Shown: positions 46,610 to 55,346 of the stretch, in pieces
How the letters are laid out: every line of letters begins with the position of its first letter
How positions within the stretch are numbered: the first letter of the stretch is position 1
Source of the DNA: Apibacter mensalis
GTDB taxonomy: Bacteria > Bacteroidota > Bacteroidia > Flavobacteriales > Weeksellaceae
Assembly: GCF_001418685.1 (NCBI RefSeq)
Contig: NZ_LIVM01000001.1
Span: 1-64,000 of the forward strand
DNA length: 64,000 nucleotides
Direction: 5' to 3'
The notes under the pieces: model-generated
Seen by the model: the letters and a program-made list of their open reading frames with translations, nothing else
What the model was told of the DNA's origin: nothing
The model's database searches: none
Made by a program: the position numbers and the translations under genes

Positions 46610-47677
46610 CTAGACATCATCCAAATTAATGATCAATGTTTCAGTTTTAGGGTGTGACATACAGGTTAATATTTTCCCATTTTTGAGATCATTTTCGGTT
46701 AGAATTAAATTTTCATCTACATATACTTCTCCTTCTTTCTTACTACAAATACATGCCCCACAAACTCCTCCTTTACAAGAATAGGGGGCATCTACACCAC
46801 TGTCTAATAAAGCAGTAAGTAAGGAAGAACCATTATTTATCCAATTCATGGTTTTTGTACTTTGTTGAAAAGTAAAAGTAACTTTTACTTCTTTAACTGT
46901 AGATCGTTTTATCTTATCATCATGAAAAACTTTTTCTACCGGCTCATATAATTCATAATGTATATTTTTTTTCGGTATTCCATGCTCATAAATAGCATTA
47001 GCTAGAGTAACAATCATTTCTTTAGGACCGCAAATAAGAGCTTCATCCAACTCATCCCAGTTCATAATTTGATTGATGATTAACTTAATTTTATGTGCAT
47101 CCAATTTACCCTCAAATAGCTTATCTTGCATTTTTTGTTGAGAATATAAAAAATAAGGGAAAAAATTATTAGGATTTTTTTCACGTAACTTAGTAAGTTC
47201 ATTTTTAAAAATGACCTCTTTTTCATTAGTATTGCCATAAAAAAGATAGAATCGAACTCCGGATTCATGATACAAAGTATCCTTAATAATGCTTAAAATC
47301 GGAGAAATACCACTACCGGAGGCAAATGCCGCCAAAGTTCTTTTTTCGTCTGGTCGCGAAGGAATTCCAAAAGTTCCTATAGGAGCTGAAACCAACACAT
47401 AGAATCCTTCTTTTATATGTTCTTGCACAAATTTTGATACCCTTGCATTTTTGGTCCTTTTTATTACAAAAGAAAGATATCCTTCATAAGGTGCAGTGCA
47501 TATTGAATAATCTCTTTCAACGATTTCTCCATTAATCTCAAATTGAAAACGAATAAATTGCCCCGGCTTCCAATGGAATATAGACTTTAAATGTTCGGGA
47601 ATCAACAAATCAAATCGAACGCTTCCCGAAGTAAGCCGGATCACTTTTTGTACATATAAAGAGTAAAAGCGCATCAT
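46610..47677 (-). CDS. FNR-type flavin reductase with C-terminal 2Fe-2S ferredoxin domain (PaaE-like)
   Basis: A 355-residue electron-transfer protein. An FAD-binding barrel (~1-100, with RDYSICTAP) and NAD-binding domain (~105-230, FASGSGISPILSIIK and ALICGPKEMI) are followed by a plant-type ferredoxin domain with the cluster cysteines in YSCKGGVCGACICSKKEG and ILTCMSHP. PaaE passes electrons to the phenylacetyl-CoA epoxidase, but no paaABCD genes are here, so another oxygenase or desaturase may be the partner. A TATTTTTG box lies at 47698-47705. Confidence 0.88.
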   Translation of the reverse strand: MMRFYSLYVQKVIRLTSGSVRFDLLIPEHLKSIFHWKPGQFIRFQFEINGEIVERDYSICTAPYEGYLSFVIKRTKNARVSKFVQEHIKEGFYVLVSAPIGTFGIPSRPDEKRTLAAFASGSGISPILSIIKDTLYHESGVRFYLFYGNTNEKEVIFKNELTKLREKNPNNFFPYFLYSQQKMQDKLFEGKLDAHKIKLIINQIMNWDELDEALICGPKEMIVTLANAIYEHGIPKKNIHYELYEPVEKVFHDDKIKRSTVKEVKVTFTFQQSTKTMNWINNGSSLLTALLDSGVDAPYSCKGGVCGACICSKKEGEVYVDENLILTENDLKNGKILTCMSHPKTETLIINLDDV

Positions 47678-47697
47678 GTTTCTTTATTTTAAATCTG

Positions 47698-47705
47698 CAA
47701 AAATA
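47698..47705 (-). promoter_or_regulatory. -7 box for the PaaE-like reductase
   Basis: TATTTTTG on the minus strand, inferred start near 47691, about 14 bases before the start codon. Confidence 0.4.
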
Positions 47706-47796
47706 CCGGATTTAAATTAAAAAATATTTTTACCCATTTGCAGCTTACAGAAATTGAGTTCAACTTATTAAAAACTATAAACTTACAACATAACTC

Positions 47797-48207
47797 TTAA
47801 TGGATTGATTCAGAATCCTCTTGTACGGAAATTATACTATCGACAATATAGTTGGTAAATCCTCTCCAGGGTAAAGCACCAAAATATTCTTTATAATGAA
47901 GAATTACATCTTTTCCGGTAAGCTTCATTAATTTATGTGCTAATTCTTCATTGTCCACAGAAAATTCAAATTCATTTGATTGCATACCTCCCGTAGCTCG
48001 TGATTTGAATCCGGTTTGAATTAATTTCCCTTCATAGGTCTTAAAAATTAATCCTTTATGCATGATATAATTTAATTGTCCGGATTTTACACTGCTGTCA
48101 CCATAAGGTATATAATAATATATATAAAATATCCCTCCCCCTAAAATACTAATTATCAGCAATAGGATTATAAATGTTTTTTTCCATGAACCTGATTTAT
48201 TTTCCAT
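47797..48207 (-). CDS. conserved hypothetical single-pass membrane protein
   Basis: A 136-residue protein (from the ATG at 48207) with one N-terminal transmembrane helix (FIILLLIISILGGGIFYIYYY) and a ~100-residue extracytoplasmic domain (GLIFKTYEGKLIQTGFKSR, FEFSVDNEELAHKLM, DVILHYKEYFGALPWRG). Proteins like this are common in flavobacteria and sometimes carry misleading names. I cannot assign a function. The frame could begin at TTG 48216, but a -7 box at 48214-48221 covers that codon, so the ATG is preferred and the transcript may be leaderless. Confidence 0.7.
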   Translation of the reverse strand: MENKSGSWKKTFIILLLIISILGGGIFYIYYYIPYGDSSVKSGQLNYIMHKGLIFKTYEGKLIQTGFKSRATGGMQSNEFEFSVDNEELAHKLMKLTGKDVILHYKEYFGALPWRGFTNYIVDSIISVQEDSESIH

Positions 48208-48213
48208 ATTCAA

Positions 48214-48221
48214 CAAATTTA
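48214..48221 (-). promoter_or_regulatory. -7 box, possibly giving a leaderless transcript
   Basis: TAAATTTG on the minus strand ends six bases before the ATG at 48207, so the transcript would begin at or next to the start codon. Confidence 0.4.
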
Positions 48222-48335
48222 TTTATTTGATTTAACAGTATCAATTTTCTTTTTTTTGATTCAAAGAATGAATTAGCATATTTCGATAATCTTTATCTTT
48301 TTAAAAGTTAGTTTATCAACTTTTTACAATCCAAA

Positions 48336-48369
48336 TTTGTTCCAATTAGTTCAATTAGTAATATATTTG
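48336..48369 (+). promoter_or_regulatory. promoter of the Fsr-like MFS gene
   Basis: TTTG at 48336-48339 and TATATTTG at 48362-48369, 22 bases apart, fit the Bacteroidota consensus. Start near 48376, ATG at 48398. Confidence 0.6.
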
Positions 48370-48397
48370 CAGTTATTTTTTTCACCATAAATTTAAC

Positions 48398-49612
48398 ATG
48401 GAAAAATCATCTCAACAAACAGGTACTACATTTACCTTATTGTCATTGTTGGCCTTATCTCATATGTTTAATGACACCCTGCAATCGGTTATCCCAGCAA
48501 TATATCCGCTTTTAAAAAATTCATTGACCTTAACGTTTACCCAAATAGGATTGATAACCCTTGTTTATCAACTGTCTTCATCCCTATTTCAACCGGTAAT
48601 TGGAATTTTTACCGACAAGCACCCTCAGCCCTATTCTTTACCTATAGGTATGACTTTAAGCATGATAGGCATTATATCTCTTGCTCTTGCTACCCATTTC
48701 ACTCATGTATTACTAGCCGTTTTTTTTACCGGATTGGGATCGTCCATATTTCATCCGGAGGCCTCTCGTCTTGCATACCTGGCTTCAGGAGGTAAGCACG
48801 GTTTGGCTCAATCAATCTTTCAAGTAGGAGGAAATTTTGGAAGCTCCATAGGCCCGTTAATTGCCTTATGGATTATTACTCCTTATGGTCAAAAAAATGT
48901 AGGATGGCTGGCTATCATAGCCTTATTGGGAATTGGAATTATGCTTTTCATCAGCAAATGGTATAAAGAAAATTTAATTCTTTTCAAGTCTAAAAGTAAA
49001 ACCGTAAAAAATAGTGTCGATGGCAATCAAATAAAATATACTTCTTTACCTAAATCCAAGGTAGTTTCAGCTATAGGAATATTATTAATACTGGTTTTTT
49101 CAAAATATGTTTATATGGCAAGTCTTACCAGCTATTATACTTTTTATCTTATTAATAAATTTGGAGTTAGCATTGATGACGCCCAACTTTATCTTTTTGT
49201 TTTTTTATTTGCTATTGCAGCGGGGACGATTATTGGAGGACCTGTAGGCGATCGAATAGGAAGAAAATATGTGATTTGGTTTTCCATTCTCGGAACTGCT
49301 CCTTTTGCACTATTGATGCCTTACGCGAACCTTACCTGGACCTGTATTTTAAGTATTATCATAGGATTAATATTATCGTCCGCTTTTTCTGCTATACTTA
49401 TTTATGCTCAAGAATTAGTACCCGGAAAGGTAGGGCTTATAGGAGGACTCTTTTTTGGTTTAGCTTTTGGAATTGCTGGAATTGCGTCTGCTATTTTAGG
49501 TAAAATTGCTGATAAAACAGGTATTCAATATGTGTATTATCTTTGTTCTTTCCTTCCTTTATTAGGTTTGGTGGCAAGTTTTTTACCTGAAACAAAAAAA
49601 AGGAATCAGTAA
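48398..49612 (+). CDS. MFS exporter, fosmidomycin-resistance (Fsr) family
   Basis: A 404-residue major-facilitator protein with about 12 membrane helices. Fsr-type features are LALSHMFNDTLQSVIPAIYPLLK in TM1, YQLSSSLFQPVIGIFTD, TGLGSSIFHPEASRLAYLASGGKHGLAQSIFQVGGNFGSSIGPL, and in the second half GPVGDRIGRKYV. Family members export fosmidomycin and related small compounds. It has its own promoter; the flanking genes face away from or towards it. Confidence 0.9.
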   Translation: MEKSSQQTGTTFTLLSLLALSHMFNDTLQSVIPAIYPLLKNSLTLTFTQIGLITLVYQLSSSLFQPVIGIFTDKHPQPYSLPIGMTLSMIGIISLALATHFTHVLLAVFFTGLGSSIFHPEASRLAYLASGGKHGLAQSIFQVGGNFGSSIGPLIALWIITPYGQKNVGWLAIIALLGIGIMLFISKWYKENLILFKSKSKTVKNSVDGNQIKYTSLPKSKVVSAIGILLILVFSKYVYMASLTSYYTFYLINKFGVSIDDAQLYLFVFLFAIAAGTIIGGPVGDRIGRKYVIWFSILGTAPFALLMPYANLTWTCILSIIIGLILSSAFSAILIYAQELVPGKVGLIGGLFFGLAFGIAGIASAILGKIADKTGIQYVYYLCSFLPLLGLVASFLPETKKRNQ

Positions 49613-49704
49613 TTTCATATCTTTTAAATTTCCTTACATTCCTATTTAATTTTAAATAGAATTATTTAATATTCAATTCCTGTTAGTTGATCCAATTAGT
49701 GGAA

Positions 49705-50151
49705 TTATACCCAGTCAAAATCATTAACAACCATATATTGATTAATAAAAAAATCGTATTTGAAATATATATGTTTTAATCCATTGGATAATAAAATATA
49801 TTTGGATTTTATTTGTGTATTGTAACGGGCCGCTTGTTCAAAAGTATTTTGAGTAAGGGGTATTCCGGGCGCTTTGCATTCCACCAACAACCTGGGTTCT
49901 GATCTTTTATATAGTAAAATATCTAATCGTTTGGTTTGATGATTGAGGATTATTTTTTTTTCAATAATAAAAGCAGAATGAGAAATTTTTTTTGATGATT
50001 GTAAATAAAAAATAATATGTTGCCTTACCCATTCTTCAGGAGTTAGAATTAACCATTTTTTTCTAACTTCGTCAAAAATATGCAAGAGAGATTTATCCTC
50101 CTTTATTTGAAAATTATATTTTTCTGGAAAATTTAAAACCGGAAGCTCCAT
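49705..50151 (-). CDS. HsdR N-terminal-domain-like PD-(D/E)XK protein
   Basis: A 148-residue protein equal to the isolated nuclease-fold N domain of type I restriction subunits (HSDR_N family). The PD-(D/E)xK residues are D77, E91 and K93 (RLDILLYK ... LLVECKAPG), and EEWVRQHIIFYL is the typical N-terminal helix. There is no helicase domain and no methylase or specificity gene nearby, so it is not a restriction system. It is divergent from holA with ten bases between the starts; the ATG at 50151 is preferred because 50187 would overlap holA. Such pairs are widespread in Bacteroidota. Role unknown, possibly DNA repair or replication. Confidence 0.8.
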   Translation of the reverse strand: MELPVLNFPEKYNFQIKEDKSLLHIFDEVRKKWLILTPEEWVRQHIIFYLQSSKKISHSAFIIEKKIILNHQTKRLDILLYKRSEPRLLVECKAPGIPLTQNTFEQAARYNTQIKSKYILLSNGLKHIYFKYDFFINQYMVVNDFDWV

Positions 50152-50161
50152 TATTCTAATT

Positions 50162-51172
50162 ATGAAAGAATATAATAATTTAGTCAAAGATATTAAAAAT
50201 AAAAAATTTTTACCTGTATATTTTTTACAAGGTGATGAACCCTTTTATATAGATACACTAACCAACTTACTGGAAGAAAATGTCTTAAAGGATGAGGAGA
50301 AGGCATTTAATCAAAATATTATTTACGGTACGGAATCAGATTTAGATCAAATTATTTCATTGGCGAAGCAATTTCCCATGGGAGCTGATAAACAACTTAT
50401 AATAATTAAAGAAGCAATGGGATTACCATTGGATAAATCCGAAGCTTTTGAAAATTATATAAAAAATCCTCAACCATCTACGGTATTGGTCATTAACTTT
50501 AAATATAAATCATTAGATAAAAGAAAGTCTTTGACCAAATTACTTACCAAACAAGGATATATTTTTACGAGTGAAAAGCTCTATGACAACCAAATACCGG
50601 CTTGGATTGGTTCCTTATGCCATGCATCCGGACTGGAAATTGATGAAAAATCCCGAATTTTATTGGCTGAATTTTTAGGTACTGAACTTTCCCGTATTAA
50701 TAGCGAAGTTCAAAAACTTAAATTAGTTGTTGGAGATTCTAAAAAAATTACTCCTGAAGTTATCGAACGTAATATTGGAATTAGCAAAGAATATAATAAT
50801 TTCGAATTAAGAAAAGCCATTATTGAGAAAAATATTAAACAGGCTTATAAAATAATAGACTATTTTGAAAAAAATCCGAAGGCTAATCCAATTGTACTTA
50901 CCTTTAGCACTTTAATAAACCTGTTTACCAATATACTGATTGTTCACACACTTCCCATTAAAACCGCGCCAAATATAGCAAAAGAACTTCGAATCAATCC
51001 CTTTTTTGCTAATGAATATCTAACTGCTGTCAAAAATTACTCTTTAAAGAAGACTACTGCTTGTATTGCCTATTTACGAGATGCCGATATGAAGTCAAAA
51101 GGAGTAAATGTTTCTTCTTATGCAACCTCCAAAGACATTTTAATGGAAATGCTATATAAAATATTACATTAG
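50162..51172 (+). CDS. holA: DNA polymerase III delta subunit
   Basis: A 336-residue clamp-loader subunit that opens the beta clamp. Seen are FLPVYFLQGDEPFYIDTLTNLL at the N terminus, QFPMGADKQLIIIKEA, the central AAA+-like domain, and the C-terminal collar with SKEYNNFELRKAIIEKNIKQAYKIIDYFEKNPKANP. The sequence is divergent, as usual for delta. It shares a tight divergent region with the HsdR_N-like gene. Confidence 0.92.
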   Translation: MKEYNNLVKDIKNKKFLPVYFLQGDEPFYIDTLTNLLEENVLKDEEKAFNQNIIYGTESDLDQIISLAKQFPMGADKQLIIIKEAMGLPLDKSEAFENYIKNPQPSTVLVINFKYKSLDKRKSLTKLLTKQGYIFTSEKLYDNQIPAWIGSLCHASGLEIDEKSRILLAEFLGTELSRINSEVQKLKLVVGDSKKITPEVIERNIGISKEYNNFELRKAIIEKNIKQAYKIIDYFEKNPKANPIVLTFSTLINLFTNILIVHTLPIKTAPNIAKELRINPFFANEYLTAVKNYSLKKTTACIAYLRDADMKSKGVNVSSYATSKDILMEMLYKILH

Positions 51173-51177
51173 ATATT

Positions 51178-51258
51178 AAAAAACCCGAAGTAAATTCGGG
51201 TTACGTTATTTTTTTAGCGTGCGGGATTATCGTATGGTAGATAACCGGCACAAAATCT
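51178..51258 (-). ncRNA. candidate ~80-nt small RNA with two hairpins
   Basis: A minus-strand unit with a consensus -7 box (51264-51271) and a rho-independent terminator (AACCCGAA/TTCGGGTT, 51182-51202, then six Ts). Between them lies an imperfect hairpin at 51219-51251: GTGC and CGCAC-side bases pair through 11 base pairs with one C-C mismatch and one bulged U around an eight-base loop, followed by an A-rich single-stranded linker. The block is clearly more G+C-rich than its surroundings and contains no open frame. It converges on holA. I cannot name an Rfam family; Flavo-1 is one to compare. Confidence 0.55.
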
Positions 51259-51263
51259 TATTG

Positions 51264-51271
51264 CAAAGGTA
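51264..51271 (-). promoter_or_regulatory. -7 box for the candidate small RNA
   Basis: TACCTTTG on the minus strand, a full TAnnTTTG match, with a TTTG-like element 16 bases upstream (around 51288). It does not face any annotated protein gene except antisense to holA. Confidence 0.5.
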
Positions 51272-51436
51272 CATTTTTTTTCTATTTCAAAAATTTTTCT
51301 TCAAATTTCAGTGTATTTAATACCAAATTTTTTTAATAAAATTATTTCAACTCAACCTATCTAATTTAAATATATTAAGAATTTAATATATATTTGATTT
51401 CCTGAAAAAGTAAGTAATTATCAAAAACTATAACCT

Positions 51437-51727
51437 ATGTCAGAATTAAAAATAATAGCAACTATTTTGGTAAAACCTGAATATGAAGAAGAAATAAAAA
51501 AGGCTATGTATATCGTAGTTGAAGAAACGAGAAAAGAAGAGGGAAATATTTCTTACGATCTATACCAGAATTCCAAAGAATCTTTAAAATATACCTTTAT
51601 TGAAGTATGGAAATCCCAAGAAGACATCTTCGCTCATAATAATAGCCTACATTTTAAAAATTTTATGAAATTTTTAGAAGGTAAATATGACCACTTAGAA
51701 ATTGATGTTGTCAAAAAAATTTACTAG
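51437..51727 (+). CDS. antibiotic biosynthesis monooxygenase-fold (ABM) protein, YgiN-like
   Basis: A 96-residue dimeric ferredoxin-like alpha+beta barrel protein. Family signs: IATILVKPEYEEEIKKAM, EGNISYDLYQNSKESLKYTFIEVWKSQEDIFAHNNSLHFKNFM with the conserved E-V-W and H-x-x-x-x-H-F pattern. YgiN-like members act on quinols or other small aromatic compounds. Single gene upstream of the his leader; partner and substrate unknown. Confidence 0.85.
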   Translation: MSELKIIATILVKPEYEEEIKKAMYIVVEETRKEEGNISYDLYQNSKESLKYTFIEVWKSQEDIFAHNNSLHFKNFMKFLEGKYDHLEIDVVKKIY

Positions 51728-51797
51728 ATGTAAAAAAATACGTGATAAATACATCCTATAACCAATTCATTTATATAAATAATATAATTACGATTTA

Positions 51798-51831
51798 TTG
51801 TTAGCGCCTTACTATATTTTTTATAACTTTG
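51798..51831 (+). promoter_or_regulatory. promoter of the his operon
   Basis: TTG at 51798-51800 and TAACTTTG at 51824-51831, 23 bases apart, match the Bacteroidota promoter. Start near 51838, directly before the leader peptide. Confidence 0.65.
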
Positions 51832-51849
51832 TACCAAATATGAACAAAA

Positions 51850-51906
51850 ATGATTCAATTACATTTGCATTATCATTGTTTACACACCTATATTCAGGTA
51901 AGGTAA
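51850..51906 (+). CDS. hisL: his operon leader peptide
   Basis: An 18-codon frame (MIQLHLHYHCLHTYIQVR) with four His codons within eight positions (CAT 51862, CAT 51868, CAT 51874, CAC 51883). It is followed by a terminator hairpin at 51944-51973 and then hisG. The CATTTGCAT stretch over the His codons (51862-51870) can pair with ATGCAAAATG at 51919-51928, so a ribosome stalled on His codons would change the RNA fold. This is a classical attenuation layout. An overlapping frame from ATG 51840 has only one His and is probably not the leader. Confidence 0.7.
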   Translation: MIQLHLHYHCLHTYIQVR

Positions 51907-51943
51907 GTAATTTTTGTTATGCAAAATGTCAAAGTAAATAATA

Positions 51944-51973
51944 GCCGCCTGATTAATCGGGCGGTTTTTTTTT
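51944..51973 (+). terminator. his attenuator terminator
   Basis: GCCGCCTGAT pairs with ATCGGGCGG (one G-U pair) around a tiny loop, followed by nine Ts, 40 bases before hisG. It ends transcription when histidine is sufficient, by inference from its position after the leader peptide. Confidence 0.85.
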
Positions 51974-52012
51974 AGGATCGCTTCAAAATAAAAAATAAAA
52001 AAACTATGATTA

Positions 52013-52870
52013 ATGAATAAACTTAAAATTGCTATACAAAAAAACGGACGGTTAAGTGAAAAGTCGTTGGAACTATTGAGTGAATGCGGAATAAAAATTC
52101 CTAACGGAACTCAAAAATTAAAAACTTCTTCTTCCAATTTTCCAATTGAAATTTTATTTCTTAGGGATGATGATATACCGCAATATGTGGAACAAAATGT
52201 TGCCGATATTGGAATTTTAGGCGAAAACGAAGTATGGGAAAAAGACCGGAATGTTGAGATCATAAAAAAACTAGGTTTTGGTAATTGTCGTATGTGCTTA
52301 GCAATACCAAAAGAAGAAATATATACGGGAATTTCCTATTTTAACAATAAAAAAATAGCCACCAGCTATCCTAGAATATTAAATAAATTTTGTAAAAAAA
52401 ACAATATAAAGGTTGAAATTGAAGAAATTGGCGGAAGCGTAGAAATTGCTCCGGGAATAGGTTTGGCTAATTGCATTTTCGATATTGTTAGTACAGGAAG
52501 TACACTTTTCATGAATGGGCTAAAAGAAGTAGAAACTGTTACCAAAAGTGAGGCAGCCCTTATAAAATCAAAAAATCTTTCTCAAGACAAACAACTAATT
52601 CTCAATAAATTATTATTCAGAATTCAATCAGTGATATATTCAAAAGAAAACAAATATATCTTGTTGAATGCTCCTAATGAAAACTTGAAAGATATTATTT
52701 CCTTATTGCCCGGAATAAAAAGTCCTACCCTATTACCTTTGGCTAAAGAAGGATGGAGCAGTGTACATTCTGTAATTAAAGAAGATAAGTTTTGGGATAT
52801 TATAGAACAGTTGAAGGAATTTGGAGCTCAGGGAATTTTAGTTATTCCTATTGAAAAAATGATCTTGTAA
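52013..52870 (+). CDS. hisG: ATP phosphoribosyltransferase
   Basis: A 285-residue long-form HisG, the first enzyme of histidine synthesis (ATP + PRPP to PR-ATP). Seen are KIAIQKNGRLSEKSLELL, FLRDDDIPQYVEQNVADIGILGENEV and the PRPP-binding IVSTGSTLFMNGL. The last ~75 residues are the regulatory ACT-like domain (LLPGIKSPTLLPLAKEGWSSVHSVI), so feedback inhibition by histidine is expected and no hisZ is needed. First structural gene after the attenuator. Confidence 0.96.
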   Translation: MNKLKIAIQKNGRLSEKSLELLSECGIKIPNGTQKLKTSSSNFPIEILFLRDDDIPQYVEQNVADIGILGENEVWEKDRNVEIIKKLGFGNCRMCLAIPKEEIYTGISYFNNKKIATSYPRILNKFCKKNNIKVEIEEIGGSVEIAPGIGLANCIFDIVSTGSTLFMNGLKEVETVTKSEAALIKSKNLSQDKQLILNKLLFRIQSVIYSKENKYILLNAPNENLKDIISLLPGIKSPTLLPLAKEGWSSVHSVIKEDKFWDIIEQLKEFGAQGILVIPIEKMIL

Positions 52871-52957
52871 ATTTTATAATTATTTAAAAACAAAAGAATC
52901 TCCTATTCAGCTTATTGAATATTCACCCATTTTATACGTTAATAATAAAGCTCAAAA

Positions 52958-54238
52958 ATGAAAATTATAAAATATCCTCATATAAATGATTGGCAACATT
53001 TAATTAAAAGACCGGAAAATGAAAAAGTTTCTTTACATGAAACCATTAAAGATGTATTTTTAGGTGTGAAAAATGAAGGTGATACAGCTTTGAAAAAATA
53101 TACACTTGAATTTGATAAAGTGGCACTTACTAACCTTCATGTTTCCGAACAAGAACTTACCGAAGCAGAAGCACTGGTTTCTACTGAATTAAAACAAGCA
53201 ATCCTACAGGCTAAATCTAACATTGAAAAATTTCATCTTTCACAAATAGAAAATAAAAAAATAATAGAAATTCAACCCGGTATCCAATGTTGGCGAGAAT
53301 CTCGAGCTATCGAAAAAGTAGGCTTATATATTCCGGGAGGATCTGCTCCGCTTTTTTCTACCGTACTAATGTTGGGAGTTCCCGCTAAAATAGCCGGATG
53401 TAAAAATATTGTATTATGTACTCCTCCTAATAATGAAGGTAAAATACATCCTGCTATTCTATTTGCTGCAAAAACAGTAGGTATAACAGATATTTATAAG
53501 GTAGGTGGTGTACAGGCCATCGCTGCAATGGCTTTAGGAACAGAAACGATCACTTCAGTATACAAAATTTTTGGTCCGGGAAATCAATATGTAACTGCAG
53601 CTAAACAATATGCCCAGGAATTTAAAGTAAGCATAGATTTACCGGCAGGACCCAGTGAGGTATTGGTAATGGCCGATTCGTCTGCTCATCCTGCCTACGT
53701 TGCTTCCGATTTACTCTCACAGGCAGAACATGGTCCTGATAGTCAGGTTATATTCCTCACTACAGATGAAGAAATTTTAAATCAAACTTTAGATGAAATC
53801 CATACTCAACTCGAAAATCTTCCACGAAAAGAAATTGCTAAAAAAGCTTTGAATAATAGTTTAGGAGTATTATTGTATTCTTTAGAAGAATGCTTCCATT
53901 GGAGTAATATTTATGCCCCTGAACATTTGATCTTAGCTATTGATCAAGCAAAAAAATATATACAAAATATTGAAAATGCGGGATCTGTATTTTTAGGGAA
54001 TTACAGCTGCGAAAGTGCCGGAGATTATGCCAGTGGAACAAATCATACCTTGCCAACCCATGGATATGCAAGGAATTACAGTGGCGTATCCTTGGATAGT
54101 TTTTTCAAAAAAATTACTTTTCAAGAATTAACTAAGGAAGGCTTACATAGGATCGGAAATACAATAGAGTTAATGGCTGAAGGAGAAGAGCTTCAAGCTC
54201 ATAAAAATGCCGTAAGCATACGTTTAAGATCAAATTAA
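52958..54238 (+). CDS. hisD: histidinol dehydrogenase
   Basis: A 426-residue zinc enzyme making histidine from histidinol in two oxidations. Seen are VGLYIPGGSAPLFSTVLMLGVPA, VGGVQAIAAMALGTE, IFGPGNQYVTAAKQYA, the zinc/active region DLLSQAEHGPDSQVIFLTT, and APEHLILAID and YASGTNHTLPTHGYARNYSGVSLDSF near the end. Second gene of the his operon, 87 bp after hisG. Confidence 0.97.
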   Translation: MKIIKYPHINDWQHLIKRPENEKVSLHETIKDVFLGVKNEGDTALKKYTLEFDKVALTNLHVSEQELTEAEALVSTELKQAILQAKSNIEKFHLSQIENKKIIEIQPGIQCWRESRAIEKVGLYIPGGSAPLFSTVLMLGVPAKIAGCKNIVLCTPPNNEGKIHPAILFAAKTVGITDIYKVGGVQAIAAMALGTETITSVYKIFGPGNQYVTAAKQYAQEFKVSIDLPAGPSEVLVMADSSAHPAYVASDLLSQAEHGPDSQVIFLTTDEEILNQTLDEIHTQLENLPRKEIAKKALNNSLGVLLYSLEECFHWSNIYAPEHLILAIDQAKKYIQNIENAGSVFLGNYSCESAGDYASGTNHTLPTHGYARNYSGVSLDSFFKKITFQELTKEGLHRIGNTIELMAEGEELQAHKNAVSIRLRSN

Positions 54239-54299
54239 GCTAATTCACCAAACTTATAAAAAATATATAGGGTAAAAATCACGATTTTAAGTCAATAAA

Positions 54300-55346
54300 A
54301 TGATAACCATGAAAAATATAAATCAACTGGCCCGTCCTAATGTACTTACCATGTGTCCTTATTCTTCGGCAAGAGATGAATCAGGAGAAATAGAGGGAAT
54401 TTATTTAGATGCCAATGAAAACCCTTTTGGAAAAAATAATCGATATCCAGACCCCTATCAAAAGGATTTAAAACAAAGATTGAGCGAAATTAAAAATATT
54501 GCAACAGAAAAAATTTTTATAGGTAATGGAAGCGACGAAATTATTGATCATATTTATCGGGTATTTTGCAATCCCGGTAAAGATAAAGTCATGTTTTTCA
54601 GTCCCACTTTCGGAATGTATCAGGTGGCGGCAGATCTGAATGATGTTAAGGTTATTGATATTCCTTTAACTTCCGATTTTCAGATTAATATAGAAGAAGC
54701 TCAAAAATATTTTAAGGATGAAAATTTAAAGGTACTTGTCATCTGTACTCCAAACAATCCGACCGGTAATGCGATCAATCCGAAAGATATAGATTTTATA
54801 TTAGAAAATTTTAATGGAATTGTTGCTATTGATGAAGCCTATATAGAGTTTACGGACCAACTTTCATACCTTGATAAAATAGATCAATTTCCTCATCTTG
54901 TACTATTACAAACTCTCAGTAAGGCGTGGGGAATTGCCGGTGTTCGTATAGGTATGGCTTATGCTAATCCGGAAATTATCCATTTACTCAATAAAGTAAA
55001 GCATCCGTATAACATTAGTACCTTGAATCAAAAAGCAGCTATAGAAACGCTGAATCAAAGCAGTGAATTTGAAAAAAGAAAAAAAATAATTCTTGAGGAA
55101 AAAGAAAAATTGCATTTAGCCTTAGAAAAGCTATCTTTAGTGGTTAAAATATATCCTTCAGATACCAATTTCCTTCTTGTTAAATTTTCTCATTCCAATC
55201 AGGTTTTTAAAAAATTAATTCAAGAAGGTATAATTGTACGAGATCAATCATCCAAAATTAAGAACAGCCTTCGTATTACGGTCGGTTCTCCTGAAGAAAA
55301 TTTAAAATTAATCAATTCATTACATAAGCTGAACGTTACTCTATGA
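54300..55346 (+). CDS. hisC: histidinol-phosphate aminotransferase
   Basis: A 348-residue PLP fold-type I aminotransferase. Seen are DANENPFG near the N terminus, [41 protein letters not shown] and the PLP lysine in [19 protein letters not shown]. It overlaps hisB by four bases (ATGA). A second ATG at 54309 could be the true start. Confidence 0.96.
   Translation: MITMKNINQLARPNVLTMCPYSSARDESGEIEGIYLDANENPFGKNNRYPDPYQKDLKQRLSEIKNIATEKIFIGNGSDEIIDHIYRVFCNPGKDKVMFFSPTFGMYQVAADLNDVKVIDIPLTSDFQINIEEAQKYFKDENLKVLVICTPNNPTGNAINPKDIDFILENFNGIVAIDEAYIEFTDQLSYLDKIDQFPHLVLLQTLSKAWGIAGVRIGMAYANPEIIHLLNKVKHPYNISTLNQKAAIETLNQSSEFEKRKKIILEEKEKLHLALEKLSLVVKIYPSDTNFLLVKFSHSNQVFKKLIQEGIIVRDQSSKIKNSLRITVGSPEENLKLINSLHKLNVTL

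Noticed and set aside
49705-50187. Type I restriction-modification system
   Set aside because: Only the HsdR N-terminal-like domain is present, with no helicase, hsdM or hsdS around; not a restriction system.
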